A DNA stretch of 64,000 nt from Muricoccus roseus (GTDB lineage: Bacteria; Pseudomonadota; Alphaproteobacteria; Acetobacterales; Acetobacteraceae): assembly GCF_900141905.1 (NCBI RefSeq), contig NZ_FQZF01000012.1:1-64000 (forward strand). Direction: 5' to 3'. The translations under genes were made by a program, and so were the position numbers. The notes beneath the pieces were generated by a model, which was not told the DNA's origin, did no database searches, and saw nothing but the letters and a program-made list of their open reading frames with translations. Shown here in pieces: positions 8,115-16,600 of the stretch (position 1 is its first letter; the number at the start of each line of letters is the position of its first letter).

Positions 8115-9163
8115 GCCAACCCGGGCCCGTCCGGCCGGCGCCCGGCACGCTGGCGACGGTGGCGCCGGGGCTGTTGCGGGCCTGCATGCCGCTGCCGGGA
8201 CCGCCATCGCATGTGAACTGCTGGCTCATTGCGGATGGAGAGGGCTGGCTGCTGGTCGATACCGGCGCGGGCGACGCGGCCACCCGCGCGCTGTGGCGCG
8301 GGATCTTCGCGGACTCGCTCGGCGGCCGTCCCCTCACGCGCGTTCTGGTCACGCATTTCCACCCGGACCATGTGGGGCTGGCCGGGTGGATCTGCGCTGA
8401 ATGGGGCGTGCCGCTCCTCATGCCGCGCAGCGAATGGCAGAGGACGCGCCTTCTGCTGACGGAGGACGAGGCGGCGCTGGCGGAGCTGTTCATCGACTTC
8501 CAGCGTCGCGCCGGCGCGGGCCCGCAGCATCTGGCCTGGCTGCGGCAGGAGGGCTTCGCCTATCGCAGAACCGTCGCCCCGCTGCCCCGCACCTACGAAC
8601 CCCTCGCCGAGGGGGACCTCCTCCAGACACGCGGCCGCCAATGGCGGGTGCGGATCGGGGCCGGCCATTCGCCGGAAATGGCCTGCCTGCACGACGAGGC
8701 CGGAGGAATCCTGATCTCGACGGACCACATCCTGCCGCGGATCTCGCCGCATATCGGGCTTCAGCCCACCGAACCCGATGCGGACCCCCTCGGCACTTTC
8801 ATCGCCGCCCTTGAGAGCTTCTCGCGCATGCCAGCCGGGACGCATGTGCTCCCGTCCCACGGGGAGCCTTTCCGCGACCTGCGCGGCCGTATCGCGACAC
8901 TGCGGCAGCACCACGAGACCGCCCTGACACGGCTCGCGGGCAGCCTGGGTTCGGGTCTCACCGCATCGGAAGCCCTGCCGGTTCTTTTCGACAGGACCTT
9001 TGAAGGACGGCAGCTCGCCTTCGCCCTGTCGGAGGCTCTCGCCCACCTCTCTCACCTGCGCCGCCGTGGCCAGGTCCAGCGCCATGGAACAGCGGAAGGC
9101 ATCTGGCGCTTCGAAACGACCCGCCCGGAGCCGCGCAGAGCCCGGTGGAACGACGGGACCTGA
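8111..9163 (+). CDS. MBL-fold metallo-hydrolase
   Basis: A 350-residue metallo-beta-lactamase-fold hydrolase with the dinuclear metal motif VTHFHPDHVG (HxHxDH), a later GAGHSPE histidine, STDHILP aspartate and VLPSHGEP histidine. The C-terminal 70-80 residues look like the winged-helix tail of the LACTB2/RNase-Z-like group (ALAHLSHLRRRGQVQR). Members near CoA pathways have been proposed to hydrolyse thioesters or lactones; the exact reaction here is unknown. It is the last gene of the operon, overlaps the ligase gene by 4 nt, and ends 5 nt before the convergent ABC-F gene. Confidence 0.9.
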   Translation: MSQPGPVRPAPGTLATVAPGLLRACMPLPGPPSHVNCWLIADGEGWLLVDTGAGDAATRALWRGIFADSLGGRPLTRVLVTHFHPDHVGLAGWICAEWGVPLLMPRSEWQRTRLLLTEDEAALAELFIDFQRRAGAGPQHLAWLRQEGFAYRRTVAPLPRTYEPLAEGDLLQTRGRQWRVRIGAGHSPEMACLHDEAGGILISTDHILPRISPHIGLQPTEPDADPLGTFIAALESFSRMPAGTHVLPSHGEPFRDLRGRIATLRQHHETALTRLAGSLGSGLTASEALPVLFDRTFEGRQLAFALSEALAHLSHLRRRGQVQRHGTAEGIWRFETTRPEPRRARWNDGT

Positions 9164-9168
9164 CCCGA

Positions 9169-10791
9169 TCAGCTGTGCAGGCCGGGTGCCTCCTGCCCGG
9201 TGCGCGCCACGTATTCCGTGTAGCCGCCGCCATATTGGTGGATTCCCTCGGGCGTGAGCTCGAGCACCCGGTTGGACAGCGCGGCCAGGAAGTGGCGGTC
9301 GTGCGACACAAAGAGCATGGTGCCCTCATATCCCGACAGGGCGCCGATCAGCATCTCCTTGGTCGCGATGTCCAGGTGGTTGGTCGGCTCGTCCAACACC
9401 AGGAGGTTCGGCGGATCGTAGAGCATGCGCGCCATGACCAGGCGCGCCTTTTCCCCGCCCGAGAGCACGCGGCACTTCTTGTCCACCTCGCCGCCGGAGA
9501 AGCCGAAGCAGCCGGCCAGCGCCCGGAGCGAGCCCTGCGCCGCCTGCGGAAAGGCGTCTTCCAGCGCCTGGAACACGGTGCGATCGCCGTCCAGCAGCTC
9601 CATGGCATGCTGGGCGAAGTAGCCCATCTTCACGCTGCCGCCGAGCGAAACCGTGCCCTCATCCGGCACGGTCGCGCCTGCCACCAGCTTCAGCAGCGTG
9701 GACTTCCCGGCGCCGTTGGTGCCCAGCACGCAGCAGCGTTCCTTGCGGCGCACCAGGAAGTCCAGGCCCTCGTAGATCACCTTGCTGCCGTAGCGCTTGT
9801 GCACGCCCTTCAGGTTCACCACGTCGTCGCCTGAGCGCGGCGCCTGACCGAACTCGAACACCACGGTCTGACGACGCTTCGGTGGCTCGACGCGGTCGAT
9901 CTTCTCCAGCTTCTTCACCCGGCTCTGCACCTGCGCGGCGTGGGATGCACGCGCCTTGAAGCGCTCGATGAACTTGATCTCCTTCGCGAGCATGGCCTGC
10001 TGGCGCTCGAACTGCGCCTGCTGCTGCCGCTCGTTCATGGCGCGCTGCTGCTCGTAGAATTCGTAGTTGCCGGAATAGGAGTTCAGGGTCCCGCCGTCGA
10101 TCTCCACCACCTTGTTGATGATCCGATTCATGAACTCGCGGTCGTGCGAGGTCATCAGCAGCGCGCCGTCATAGCCCTTCAGGAATTGTTCCAGCCAGAT
10201 CAGGCTCTCCAGGTCCAGGTGGTTGCTGGGCTCGTCCAGCAGCATCACGTCGGGGCGCATCAGCAGGATGCGCGCCAGCGCCACGCGCATCTTCCAGCCG
10301 CCGGACAGCTTTCCGACGTCGCCCTCCATCATCTCCTGGCTGAAGCCGAGGCCTGCCAGCACCTCCCGTGCACGGCCTTCCAGGGCGTAGCCGCCCAACT
10401 CCTCGAACCGCCCCTGCACCTCGCCGAAGCGCTCGATGATGCCGTCGAGCTCATCGGCCCGCTCCGGATCCGCCATGGCGGCTTCCAGCGAAGCCAGCTC
10501 GGCCGCCACGGTGCTGACGTCGCCGGCGCCGTCCATCACCTCCGCCACGGGGCTGCGGCCGGACATCTCCCCCACGTCCTGGCTGAAGAAGCCGATGCTG
10601 ACGCCGCGGTCCACCAGCACCTGGCCCTCATCCGGCAGCTCCCGCCCGGTGATCATGCGGAACAGGGTGGTCTTGCCGGCGCCATTGGGGCCGACCAGCC
10701 CTGTCTTCTCGCCGCGCTGCAGGGTCGCCGAGGCATCGATGAAGAGAAGCTGCTGGCCGCTCTGCTTGCTGATCGAATCGAGACGGATCAT
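9169..10791 (-). CDS. ABC-F family ATPase (YbiT-like)
   Basis: A 540-residue protein with two ABC ATPase domains and no membrane segments. Walker A GPNGAGKTT is at about residues 34-42 and GTNGAGKST in the second half; signatures LSGGWKMRVALAR and LSGGEKARLVMAR; Walker B LLDEPSNHLD and VLDEPTNHLD. The linker between domains is rich in Arg/Lys/Gln (NERQQQAQFERQQAM), as in the P-site tRNA interaction motif of ABC-F translation factors. It probably acts on the ribosome E site. It is convergent with the catabolic operon and unrelated to it. Confidence 0.95.
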   Translation of the reverse strand: MIRLDSISKQSGQQLLFIDASATLQRGEKTGLVGPNGAGKTTLFRMITGRELPDEGQVLVDRGVSIGFFSQDVGEMSGRSPVAEVMDGAGDVSTVAAELASLEAAMADPERADELDGIIERFGEVQGRFEELGGYALEGRAREVLAGLGFSQEMMEGDVGKLSGGWKMRVALARILLMRPDVMLLDEPSNHLDLESLIWLEQFLKGYDGALLMTSHDREFMNRIINKVVEIDGGTLNSYSGNYEFYEQQRAMNERQQQAQFERQQAMLAKEIKFIERFKARASHAAQVQSRVKKLEKIDRVEPPKRRQTVVFEFGQAPRSGDDVVNLKGVHKRYGSKVIYEGLDFLVRRKERCCVLGTNGAGKSTLLKLVAGATVPDEGTVSLGGSVKMGYFAQHAMELLDGDRTVFQALEDAFPQAAQGSLRALAGCFGFSGGEVDKKCRVLSGGEKARLVMARMLYDPPNLLVLDEPTNHLDIATKEMLIGALSGYEGTMLFVSHDRHFLAALSNRVLELTPEGIHQYGGGYTEYVARTGQEAPGLHS

Positions 10792-10969
10792 GGGTACTCT
10801 TTGCCTGGGATCGGCTCGGCGCGCCGGCAGCGGGAGGAGCCGCCCGAGAACACATCCGATGACCGACCGTCAACCGCCACGGGCATGCCGGGAATGCGGG
10901 AGCTTCCCCGCACGGACCAGCCCTTCGTGCCGCGGCGGCCGGGGCCTTACCCCCTGCTCGCCCCTGCCC

Positions 10970-11380
10970 TCATGCCTCCCGGAACCGGGCCGGATCCTCG
11001 ATGCCCAGCTCGGCACCCCTGGCATCGAAGGCCTCGGCATAGACCTGCGCCAGCCTGCCCTTCGCGCCGCCCCCATCCGCCTCTCCGGTCAGCTCCGGAG
11101 GGGGCAGAAGCTCAGCCTCCATGGCGAGCGCCATCAGGTGGGACGCCTGCGCCGCCAGCCCCGCGGAATGCATCATCTCCACCGCAAGCTTCGCCTCCGA
11201 GATGGCGAGCTCGCGCTCAAGCGCCGCCGCCCTCGTCTCCATGGCATCGGCTCGCCTGGCCTGCTCCGCGGCGACCGTGCCCAGCCTCTCCATCCTCGCG
11301 GACAGGTCGAGCACCGCGTCGTCCAGGCGGTCCAGTGGAAGGAACGCAAGGCTGCTGGCGGCGGGTCGGTGCTCAGTCAT
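10970..11380 (-). CDS. Small coiled-coil protein of unknown function
   Basis: A predicted 136-residue protein starting at ATG 11380, chosen because AGGGAGA lies 5 nt upstream; longer in-frame starts exist but give a low-complexity Pro/Ala leader. The centre (about residues 20-80) is a likely coiled coil, rich in Ala, Glu and Leu (DLSARMERL, ARRADAMETRAAALERELAI). There is no signal peptide or membrane segment, and I do not recognise a family. It stands alone between the ABC-F gene and an acyl-CoA synthetase gene on the same strand, with about 180-220 nt gaps on both sides. Confidence 0.6.
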   Translation of the reverse strand: MTEHRPAASSLAFLPLDRLDDAVLDLSARMERLGTVAAEQARRADAMETRAAALERELAISEAKLAVEMMHSAGLAAQASHLMALAMEAELLPPPELTGEADGGGAKGRLAQVYAEAFDARGAELGIEDPARFREA

Positions 11381-11601
11381 GGGATCTCCCTGGGCCAGAA
11401 GGGCGCCAGCCATAGTGCGGCCCGGCCTGGCAGGAAAGACCGGGTGGCCCGCAGCCGGTTCGGCCCTGCTTCCGGCTCCGGGGGCCGGCGCGCTCTCAAC
11501 GGGGCCCGCTTCCTCGTCCGGCAATCCGCGGCGGACCTCCCGCCCTGAGGCGCAGGCGGCCGTTCAGGGCGGCGGCGCCGTGGCACCGCAAACCGGCGCC
11601 C

Positions 11602-13671
11602 TCAGCCCAGTACCGCCAACCCGTCGGCCGCGAGCACCCCTTGCCCCTCCGGCAGAACGAAAAGCGGATTGATCTCCGCCTCCAGCAGTCGCTCGCCGGC
11701 AGCACCCGCCATGGCGGCGAAGGCGAGGATGGCATCGACCAGGGCCGGCACATCCGCGGGCGGCCCGCCGCGGTAGCCCCTGAGCAGCGCGCCCGTCCGC
11801 AGCTCCGCCACCAGCCCCTCCGCATCGGGCCGCGTGATGGGCAGCAGGCGCAGCGCCGTGTCCTGCAGCAGCTCCGCTGTCACCCCGCCCATTCCCAGCA
11901 GCAGCACCGGGCCGAGCTGGGCGTCTCGGTGGAAGCCCAGGATCATCTCCACTCCGCCACGCACCATCTCCTGAACCAGGAAGCCCTCGGGCGGCGGAGC
12001 GCCAGCGGCCCTCAGGCGCTCCAGCATCACGGTGGCAGCCGCCGGCAGCGCCTCGGCGGAAAGCCCGACCGCCACCCCGCCGAGATCGCTCTTATGAAGA
12101 AGCGCGCGCGACAGCACCTTCAGCACCACGCGCTCGCCCAGCCCCCGAGCCGCGGCCTCGGTCCCGGCGGCATCCTGCACCACCACCTCCCGCGCGGCCG
12201 GCAGGCCGAAGCGGGCGAAGAGCGCCTTGCTCTCGGCCTCGTTCAGCGGCCCCGGCGGCAGGGCGGCGATATTCGGATCGACGAGCGCGGTCTCCGGCAC
12301 CGCGGCGGCGGGCGCCGGGCGGGGCTGCAGGGCCGCCAGGGCCGCGGCGCAGCTCTCCGGCGCCGTGAATGCGGGGATACCCTGGCCGTTCAGGAGCCTC
12401 GTCACCTCCGGCGCATGCGGGCTGACATAGCAAAGGATGGGCTTCTCGCTGCGTGCCTGGCACTCGACCACCGCATCGGCCACCAGGCTTGGCTGCGCCA
12501 GGGAGGAGGAACCGACGATCACCACCGTCGCGTCATAGGAAGGGCTCTCCTGCAAGGCGTCCAGGGTGCCGCGAAGGATGTCGGAGCGCAGCCCCGCCAG
12601 GGTCACGTCCACCGGGTTGCGAGCGGCCGAGGCCGGCTCCCCGGTGAGCGTGCCGATCCGCTGCGCCGTCGCGTCATCCGGCACCGGCACGGCGAAGCCG
12701 GCAAGGCCGAGGCTATCCGCGACCAGCGTGCCCGCCCCGCCGGTGGAGGTGAGGATCGCCACGCGCCTCCCCACGGCCCGGCGCCCCGTGGCCAGTGCCG
12801 CCGGAATATCCAGCAGGTCCGCGAAGGTCTCGGCGCGGATCACGCCGCATTGCCGGAACAGCGCGTCATAGACGCGGTCCGACCCGGCCATCGCACCGGT
12901 ATGGGAGCTGGCGGAACGGGCCCCGGATTCCGACCGGCCCACCTTGAAGATGACGATCGGCTTCCCGATCGCCGCTGCGCGCAACGCCACTTGCCGGAAG
13001 ACCTCGGGCCGCCGCAGGCCCTCCATGTAGACGGCGATGACGCGCGTCGCCTCATCGTCGAGCAGGTGCTCGATCAGATCCGTGCTGTCCAGGTCGGCCT
13101 CGTTGCCGGTGGAGGCCAGCTTGGCAAAGCCGATGCCGCGATCCGTCGCGCGCGAGAGGAGAGAGCCGAGGATGCCCCCGCTCTGCGACACGACGGAGAT
13201 GGAGCCCGCCCGCAGGTTGCCCATTTCCAGCGCGCCGGTGGCGGAGAGGGTGATGCGGTCCGTCAGGTTCACCAGCCCGATGGTGTTGGGCCCGAGCAGC
13301 CGCATGGAACCCGCAGCCGTCTTCAGCGCCTGCTGCCGCCGCGCGCCCTCGGCATCCGCCTCGCCATAGCCGCTGGCCAGCACGATGGCCGCCGCCGTGC
13401 CCCGCGCAGCCAGATCCCGCACCGCCGCCTCGGCGCGGTCCGGCCCCAGCAGCACGATGGCCGCGTCCGGCGCCCGAGGGAGGGAGGCGATATCGGGGTA
13501 GCAGGTCAGCCCGCCGATCTCGCTGACGCGCGGGTTGACCGGGTAGATCTCCCCGGTGAAGCCGTGCTTGCGCAGATAGCCCACCGGCCGGCCCGTCATC
13601 TTGGTGGCATCGGCGGAAGCGCCGACCACCGCGACGCTGCGGGGGGAGAGAAGACGCGCGATGGCGTTCAA
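11602..13671 (-). CDS. ADP-forming acyl-CoA synthetase (acetate--CoA ligase family)
   Basis: A 689-residue fused protein. It has an N-terminal CoA-binding domain (SVAVVGASADATKMTGRP), a succinyl-CoA-ligase-like domain with SSHTGAMAG carrying the phosphohistidine, and a C-terminal ATP-grasp domain (VVLKVLSRALLHKSDLGGV, GFLVQEMVRGGVEMILG, LLEAEINPLFV). It should make acyl-CoA from acid, ATP and CoA, with ADP as product. The start is TTG 13671, which overlaps the upstream crotonase stop in a TTGA junction; this gives exactly the usual family N-terminus, so coupling is likely. It is the last gene of the 16442-11602 unit. Confidence 0.9.
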   Translation of the reverse strand: MNAIARLLSPRSVAVVGASADATKMTGRPVGYLRKHGFTGEIYPVNPRVSEIGGLTCYPDIASLPRAPDAAIVLLGPDRAEAAVRDLAARGTAAAIVLASGYGEADAEGARRQQALKTAAGSMRLLGPNTIGLVNLTDRITLSATGALEMGNLRAGSISVVSQSGGILGSLLSRATDRGIGFAKLASTGNEADLDSTDLIEHLLDDEATRVIAVYMEGLRRPEVFRQVALRAAAIGKPIVIFKVGRSESGARSASSHTGAMAGSDRVYDALFRQCGVIRAETFADLLDIPAALATGRRAVGRRVAILTSTGGAGTLVADSLGLAGFAVPVPDDATAQRIGTLTGEPASAARNPVDVTLAGLRSDILRGTLDALQESPSYDATVVIVGSSSLAQPSLVADAVVECQARSEKPILCYVSPHAPEVTRLLNGQGIPAFTAPESCAAALAALQPRPAPAAAVPETALVDPNIAALPPGPLNEAESKALFARFGLPAAREVVVQDAAGTEAAARGLGERVVLKVLSRALLHKSDLGGVAVGLSAEALPAAATVMLERLRAAGAPPPEGFLVQEMVRGGVEMILGFHRDAQLGPVLLLGMGGVTAELLQDTALRLLPITRPDAEGLVAELRTGALLRGYRGGPPADVPALVDAILAFAAMAGAAGERLLEAEINPLFVLPEGQGVLAADGLAVLG

Positions 13672-14474
13672 GACGAGGCCTCCTTCCGCTTGGCGCTGCG
13701 CGCCATGAAGGCCCTCACGGAATCCAGGTGGTCCTGGGAGGCGTAGCAGATGCCCTGGGCTTGGCTGCCCATGGCGAAGACCTGCTCCGCCGTCAGCTCG
13801 AAGCTCTGGTCCAGGATGGTCTTGCTCAGCGCCACCGCGCCCGGCGCGGATCGCGAGAGCTCGCCCGCCCAGCCCTGGGCCTCCGCCAGCAGGCTCTCGG
13901 CCGGGACGACGCGGTCGATCATGCCGATCCGCAGTGCCTCGTCCGGCTGCACCGTGCGCCCGGTGAAGATCAGCTCCTTCGCGCGGGAGAGGCCGACGCG
14001 GCGCGGCAGGAAGTACATGCCGCCGCCGTCCGGGATGAGCCCGCGCAGCACGTAGGTCATCGCGAGCGCCGCCGTATCCGCCGCAATGACGAAGTCGCAG
14101 CAGAGGGCCAGGTCGCAACCGAGGCCGGTGGCCGCGCCGTTCACCGCGGCGATGGTCGGCTTGGGCAGGGTGTGCAGGGCGGAGATCATGTGATGCGTGC
14201 GGTGCTGGCGCCGCCAGCCATTGATGCCCACTGCGCCATGCGGCGCGCTCAGCCGCTGCTGCATGGCGCTGATATCGCCGCCCGAGCAGAATCCCTTGCC
14301 CGCGCCGGTGATGACGAGGGCGCGGATGCCCTCCTCCTTCGCGACATGGTCGAGGGCATCCAGCATTTCATAACGCATGGCGTCGTCGATGGCGTTCCGC
14401 ACCTGCGGGCGGTTCAGCGTCATGGTCGCCACGGGGCCGTCGGTGGTCAGGGTGATGGCGTCGTAGGTCTTCAC
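13668..14474 (-). CDS. Enoyl-CoA hydratase/isomerase, PaaG-like
   Basis: A 268-residue crotonase. NRPQVRNAID and FCSGGDISA are typical. The first catalytic position is Asp instead of Glu (GLGCDLALCCDF), while LIPDGGGMYFLPRRVG has the Asp seen in PaaG-type isomerases rather than the second hydratase Glu. It is therefore more likely an enoyl-CoA isomerase or ring-isomerising enzyme than a simple hydratase. It differs from the plus-strand crotonase at 3950, which has both glutamates. It ends in a TTGA overlap with the CoA ligase and starts 7 nt after the dehydrogenase gene. Confidence 0.9.
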   Translation of the reverse strand: MKTYDAITLTTDGPVATMTLNRPQVRNAIDDAMRYEMLDALDHVAKEEGIRALVITGAGKGFCSGGDISAMQQRLSAPHGAVGINGWRRQHRTHHMISALHTLPKPTIAAVNGAATGLGCDLALCCDFVIAADTAALAMTYVLRGLIPDGGGMYFLPRRVGLSRAKELIFTGRTVQPDEALRIGMIDRVVPAESLLAEAQGWAGELSRSAPGAVALSKTILDQSFELTAEQVFAMGSQAQGICYASQDHLDSVRAFMARSAKRKEASS

Positions 14475-14481
14475 AGGGGCC

Positions 14482-15444
14482 TCAGGCGGCTTGCGGTTGG
14501 GGGAGCAGCGGGTATGGCAGCGGCCGGCCGGCGCTGAACGCGCGCAGCGCCGCCGTCGCGCCTTCGAAGTAGCGGCGGTAGTTCTCGGCGGTGACGTAGC
14601 CGAGATGCGGCGTCAGGATGGTGCGCGGCGCCGCGAGCAGCGGATGGGCCGGTGGCAGCGGTTCGGTGTCGTGGACATCGAGCGCGGCACCGCCGAGATG
14701 GCCGGATTCCAGCGCGGCGATCAGCGCGGCCTGGTCCACCAGCCCCGCCCGGGCCGTGTTCACCAGCAGCGCGCCAGGCTTCATCGCCGCCAGCTCCCCC
14801 GCCCCCACCGTGTTGCGGGACCGGTCACTCAGCACGAGGTGCAGCGTGACGATATCGGCGGAGCGGAACAGCCTGTCCTTCCCGACGAGGCGGGCGCCTG
14901 CCGCGGCCGCCGCCTCCTCCGTCAGGTTGGCACTCCAGGCGATCACCTCCATGCCGAAGGCGCGGCCCAGGGCCGCCACCTGCCGGCCGAGCTTGCCAAG
15001 GCCCACCACGCCGAGCGTTGCGCCATGCAGGCTCCGCCCCGGCCCGGTCTGCCATGCTCCTGCCCGCAGGGCCGCATCCTCGAAGGGCACACGCCGCGCG
15101 AGGGAGAGGATCAGCGCCCAGGTCATCTCCACCGTGGGCGTCTCCAGGGAATGCGTGCCGCAGGCGGCGATGCCTCGCTCGGCGCAGGCCTCCAGGTCCA
15201 GCGTCCTGTTCTTCGCCCCCGTCGTCACGACCAGCCGCAGATCCGGCAGGCGTGCGATGAGCGAGGCGGGGAAAGGCGTGCGCTCCCGGATCAGCACCAC
15301 GGCGTCGAAACCCGCCAGGCGTTGCGCCAGCCCTGCCTCGTCGGCCACATGGTCGGTGAAGAAGGTGACGGGCAGGCCGGACCAGTCGGCCGCGCCGGCG
15401 GCGGCGCCGCCGAAGTCGTCCAGCACCGCGACGCGGCGCAGCAT
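14482..15444 (-). CDS. D-2-hydroxyacid dehydrogenase family protein
   Basis: A 320-residue NAD(P)-dependent oxidoreductase of the D-isomer-specific 2-hydroxyacid dehydrogenase family. The Rossmann motif is GVVGLGKLGRQVA; the catalytic Arg is in NTARAGLVD, the Glu in DVHDTEPLPP and the His in LTPHLGYVT. The N-terminal half is the split substrate domain. It probably interconverts a 2-oxo acid and a D-2-hydroxy acid. It lies 5 nt after the Bug gene and 7 nt before the crotonase gene, which implies one transcript. Substrate unknown. Confidence 0.92.
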   Translation of the reverse strand: MLRRVAVLDDFGGAAAGAADWSGLPVTFFTDHVADEAGLAQRLAGFDAVVLIRERTPFPASLIARLPDLRLVVTTGAKNRTLDLEACAERGIAACGTHSLETPTVEMTWALILSLARRVPFEDAALRAGAWQTGPGRSLHGATLGVVGLGKLGRQVAALGRAFGMEVIAWSANLTEEAAAAAGARLVGKDRLFRSADIVTLHLVLSDRSRNTVGAGELAAMKPGALLVNTARAGLVDQAALIAALESGHLGGAALDVHDTEPLPPAHPLLAAPRTILTPHLGYVTAENYRRYFEGATAALRAFSAGRPLPYPLLPQPQAA

Positions 15445-15449
15445 CGCGG

Positions 15450-16442
15450 CTACTCCACCCTGATCTGCGCGCGGCGGACCACCTCGGCCCAGCGCCCGCG
15501 ATCCTCCGAAAGGAACCGCCCGTAGGCGGCCGGCGTCTCACTCGCCTCCACCTCCACGCCCTCGTCCAGCAGGCGGCGGCTCGTCTCAGGGTCAGCCAGG
15601 GTGGCGTTCAGCGCCGCATGCAGCCGCGCGACCCGTTCGGCCGGCATGTCCTTCGGCCCGACGATGCCGTACCAGGTGGAGGAGAGGATCTGCGGAAAGC
15701 CCTGCTCCCCCGTCGTGGGAAGGTTCGGCATCACCGGTGAACGCTTCGCCGCCGCGATCGCGATCGCCCGCAGCGCGCCGGATTCGATATGCGGCTTCAG
15801 CGGCGCGAGCGCATTGGTGATCATGCTCAGCCGCCCGGCGAGCACGTCGGTCAGTGCCGGGCCCGTGCCGCGATAAGGCACGTGCTCCATCTCGATGCCG
15901 AGGGTCAGTGCAATCATGGCCGGCAGCACGTGGCCCGTCGTCCCGACGCCCGGGGAGCCGTAGGTGAGCGGCGGCCTCGCCCGCCGCGCCACGTCCTGCA
16001 ATTCCGCCAGCGTGTGCGCGGGGACGGAGGGATTGATGGAGATGACATTGGGCGCCTGCCCGATGAAGCCGACGGGGGTGAAATCCGCCAGCACGTCATA
16101 GGGCACGCGCGGCTGAACCAGGCTGCTGATGAGGAAGCTTCCGCTGCCGGCGAGCAGCAGGTCGTATCCTTCCGGCCTGGACTTCGCGACCAGGTCGTTG
16201 CCGATCAGCCCACCCGCGCCGCCACGGTTCTCGACCACGAAGGTTTGCCCCAGGCGCTGTCCCATCCCCTCCGCCACGAGCCGACCCACCACGTCGTTGC
16301 TGCCGCCCGTGGCGAAGGGAATGATCAGGCGGATCGGGCGATTGGGGTAACGCTCCTGCGCCCGGGCTGGGCCGATGAGGGCCGGCAGGGCCAGAGCAGG
16401 CAGAGTCAGGGCGGGGAGCATCAGGGTCGCGCGGCGGCGCAT
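15450..16442 (-). CDS. Bug/TctC-family periplasmic solute-binding protein
   Basis: A 330-residue binding protein, first gene of a four-gene minus-strand unit. The signal peptide is unusually repetitive (ALTLPALALPALIGPARAQ) and is followed by YPNRPIRLIIPFATGGSND, VVENRGGAGGL and HVPYRGTGPAL. AGGAGG lies 7-8 nt before ATG 16442. A divergent LysR gene across a 158-nt spacer is the probable regulator. The neighbouring dehydrogenase, isomerase and CoA ligase suggest the ligand is an organic acid degraded through a CoA ester. Confidence 0.93.
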   Translation of the reverse strand: MRRRATLMLPALTLPALALPALIGPARAQERYPNRPIRLIIPFATGGSNDVVGRLVAEGMGQRLGQTFVVENRGGAGGLIGNDLVAKSRPEGYDLLLAGSGSFLISSLVQPRVPYDVLADFTPVGFIGQAPNVISINPSVPAHTLAELQDVARRARPPLTYGSPGVGTTGHVLPAMIALTLGIEMEHVPYRGTGPALTDVLAGRLSMITNALAPLKPHIESGALRAIAIAAAKRSPVMPNLPTTGEQGFPQILSSTWYGIVGPKDMPAERVARLHAALNATLADPETSRRLLDEGVEVEASETPAAYGRFLSEDRGRWAEVVRRAQIRVE

Positions 16443-16600
16443 GGGCGTTTCCTCCTGGTCCGGGATGGCCCCGGATCCTCCTCGCCGGCTGGTGCACCGG
16501 CGGCCCCGGATGTCCCAGGGGAGGGGAAGGATGGGTCGGCGCCGGCGCTGCGGCCAGGGAAGAATACTTGCCCTGCCCCAACCCAGGGTTATGCTGCCTC
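16443..16600. promoter_or_regulatory. Divergent LysR/Bug promoter region
   Basis: This 158-nt spacer lies between the divergent Bug unit and the LysR gene, the usual place for a LysR operator. It contains a direct repeat GGCCCCGGAT at 16467-16476 and 16502-16511 (35 nt apart, start to start), flanking a CGCCGG/CCGGCG stem. No convincing -35/-10 pair was found by eye on either strand. Confidence 0.4.
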
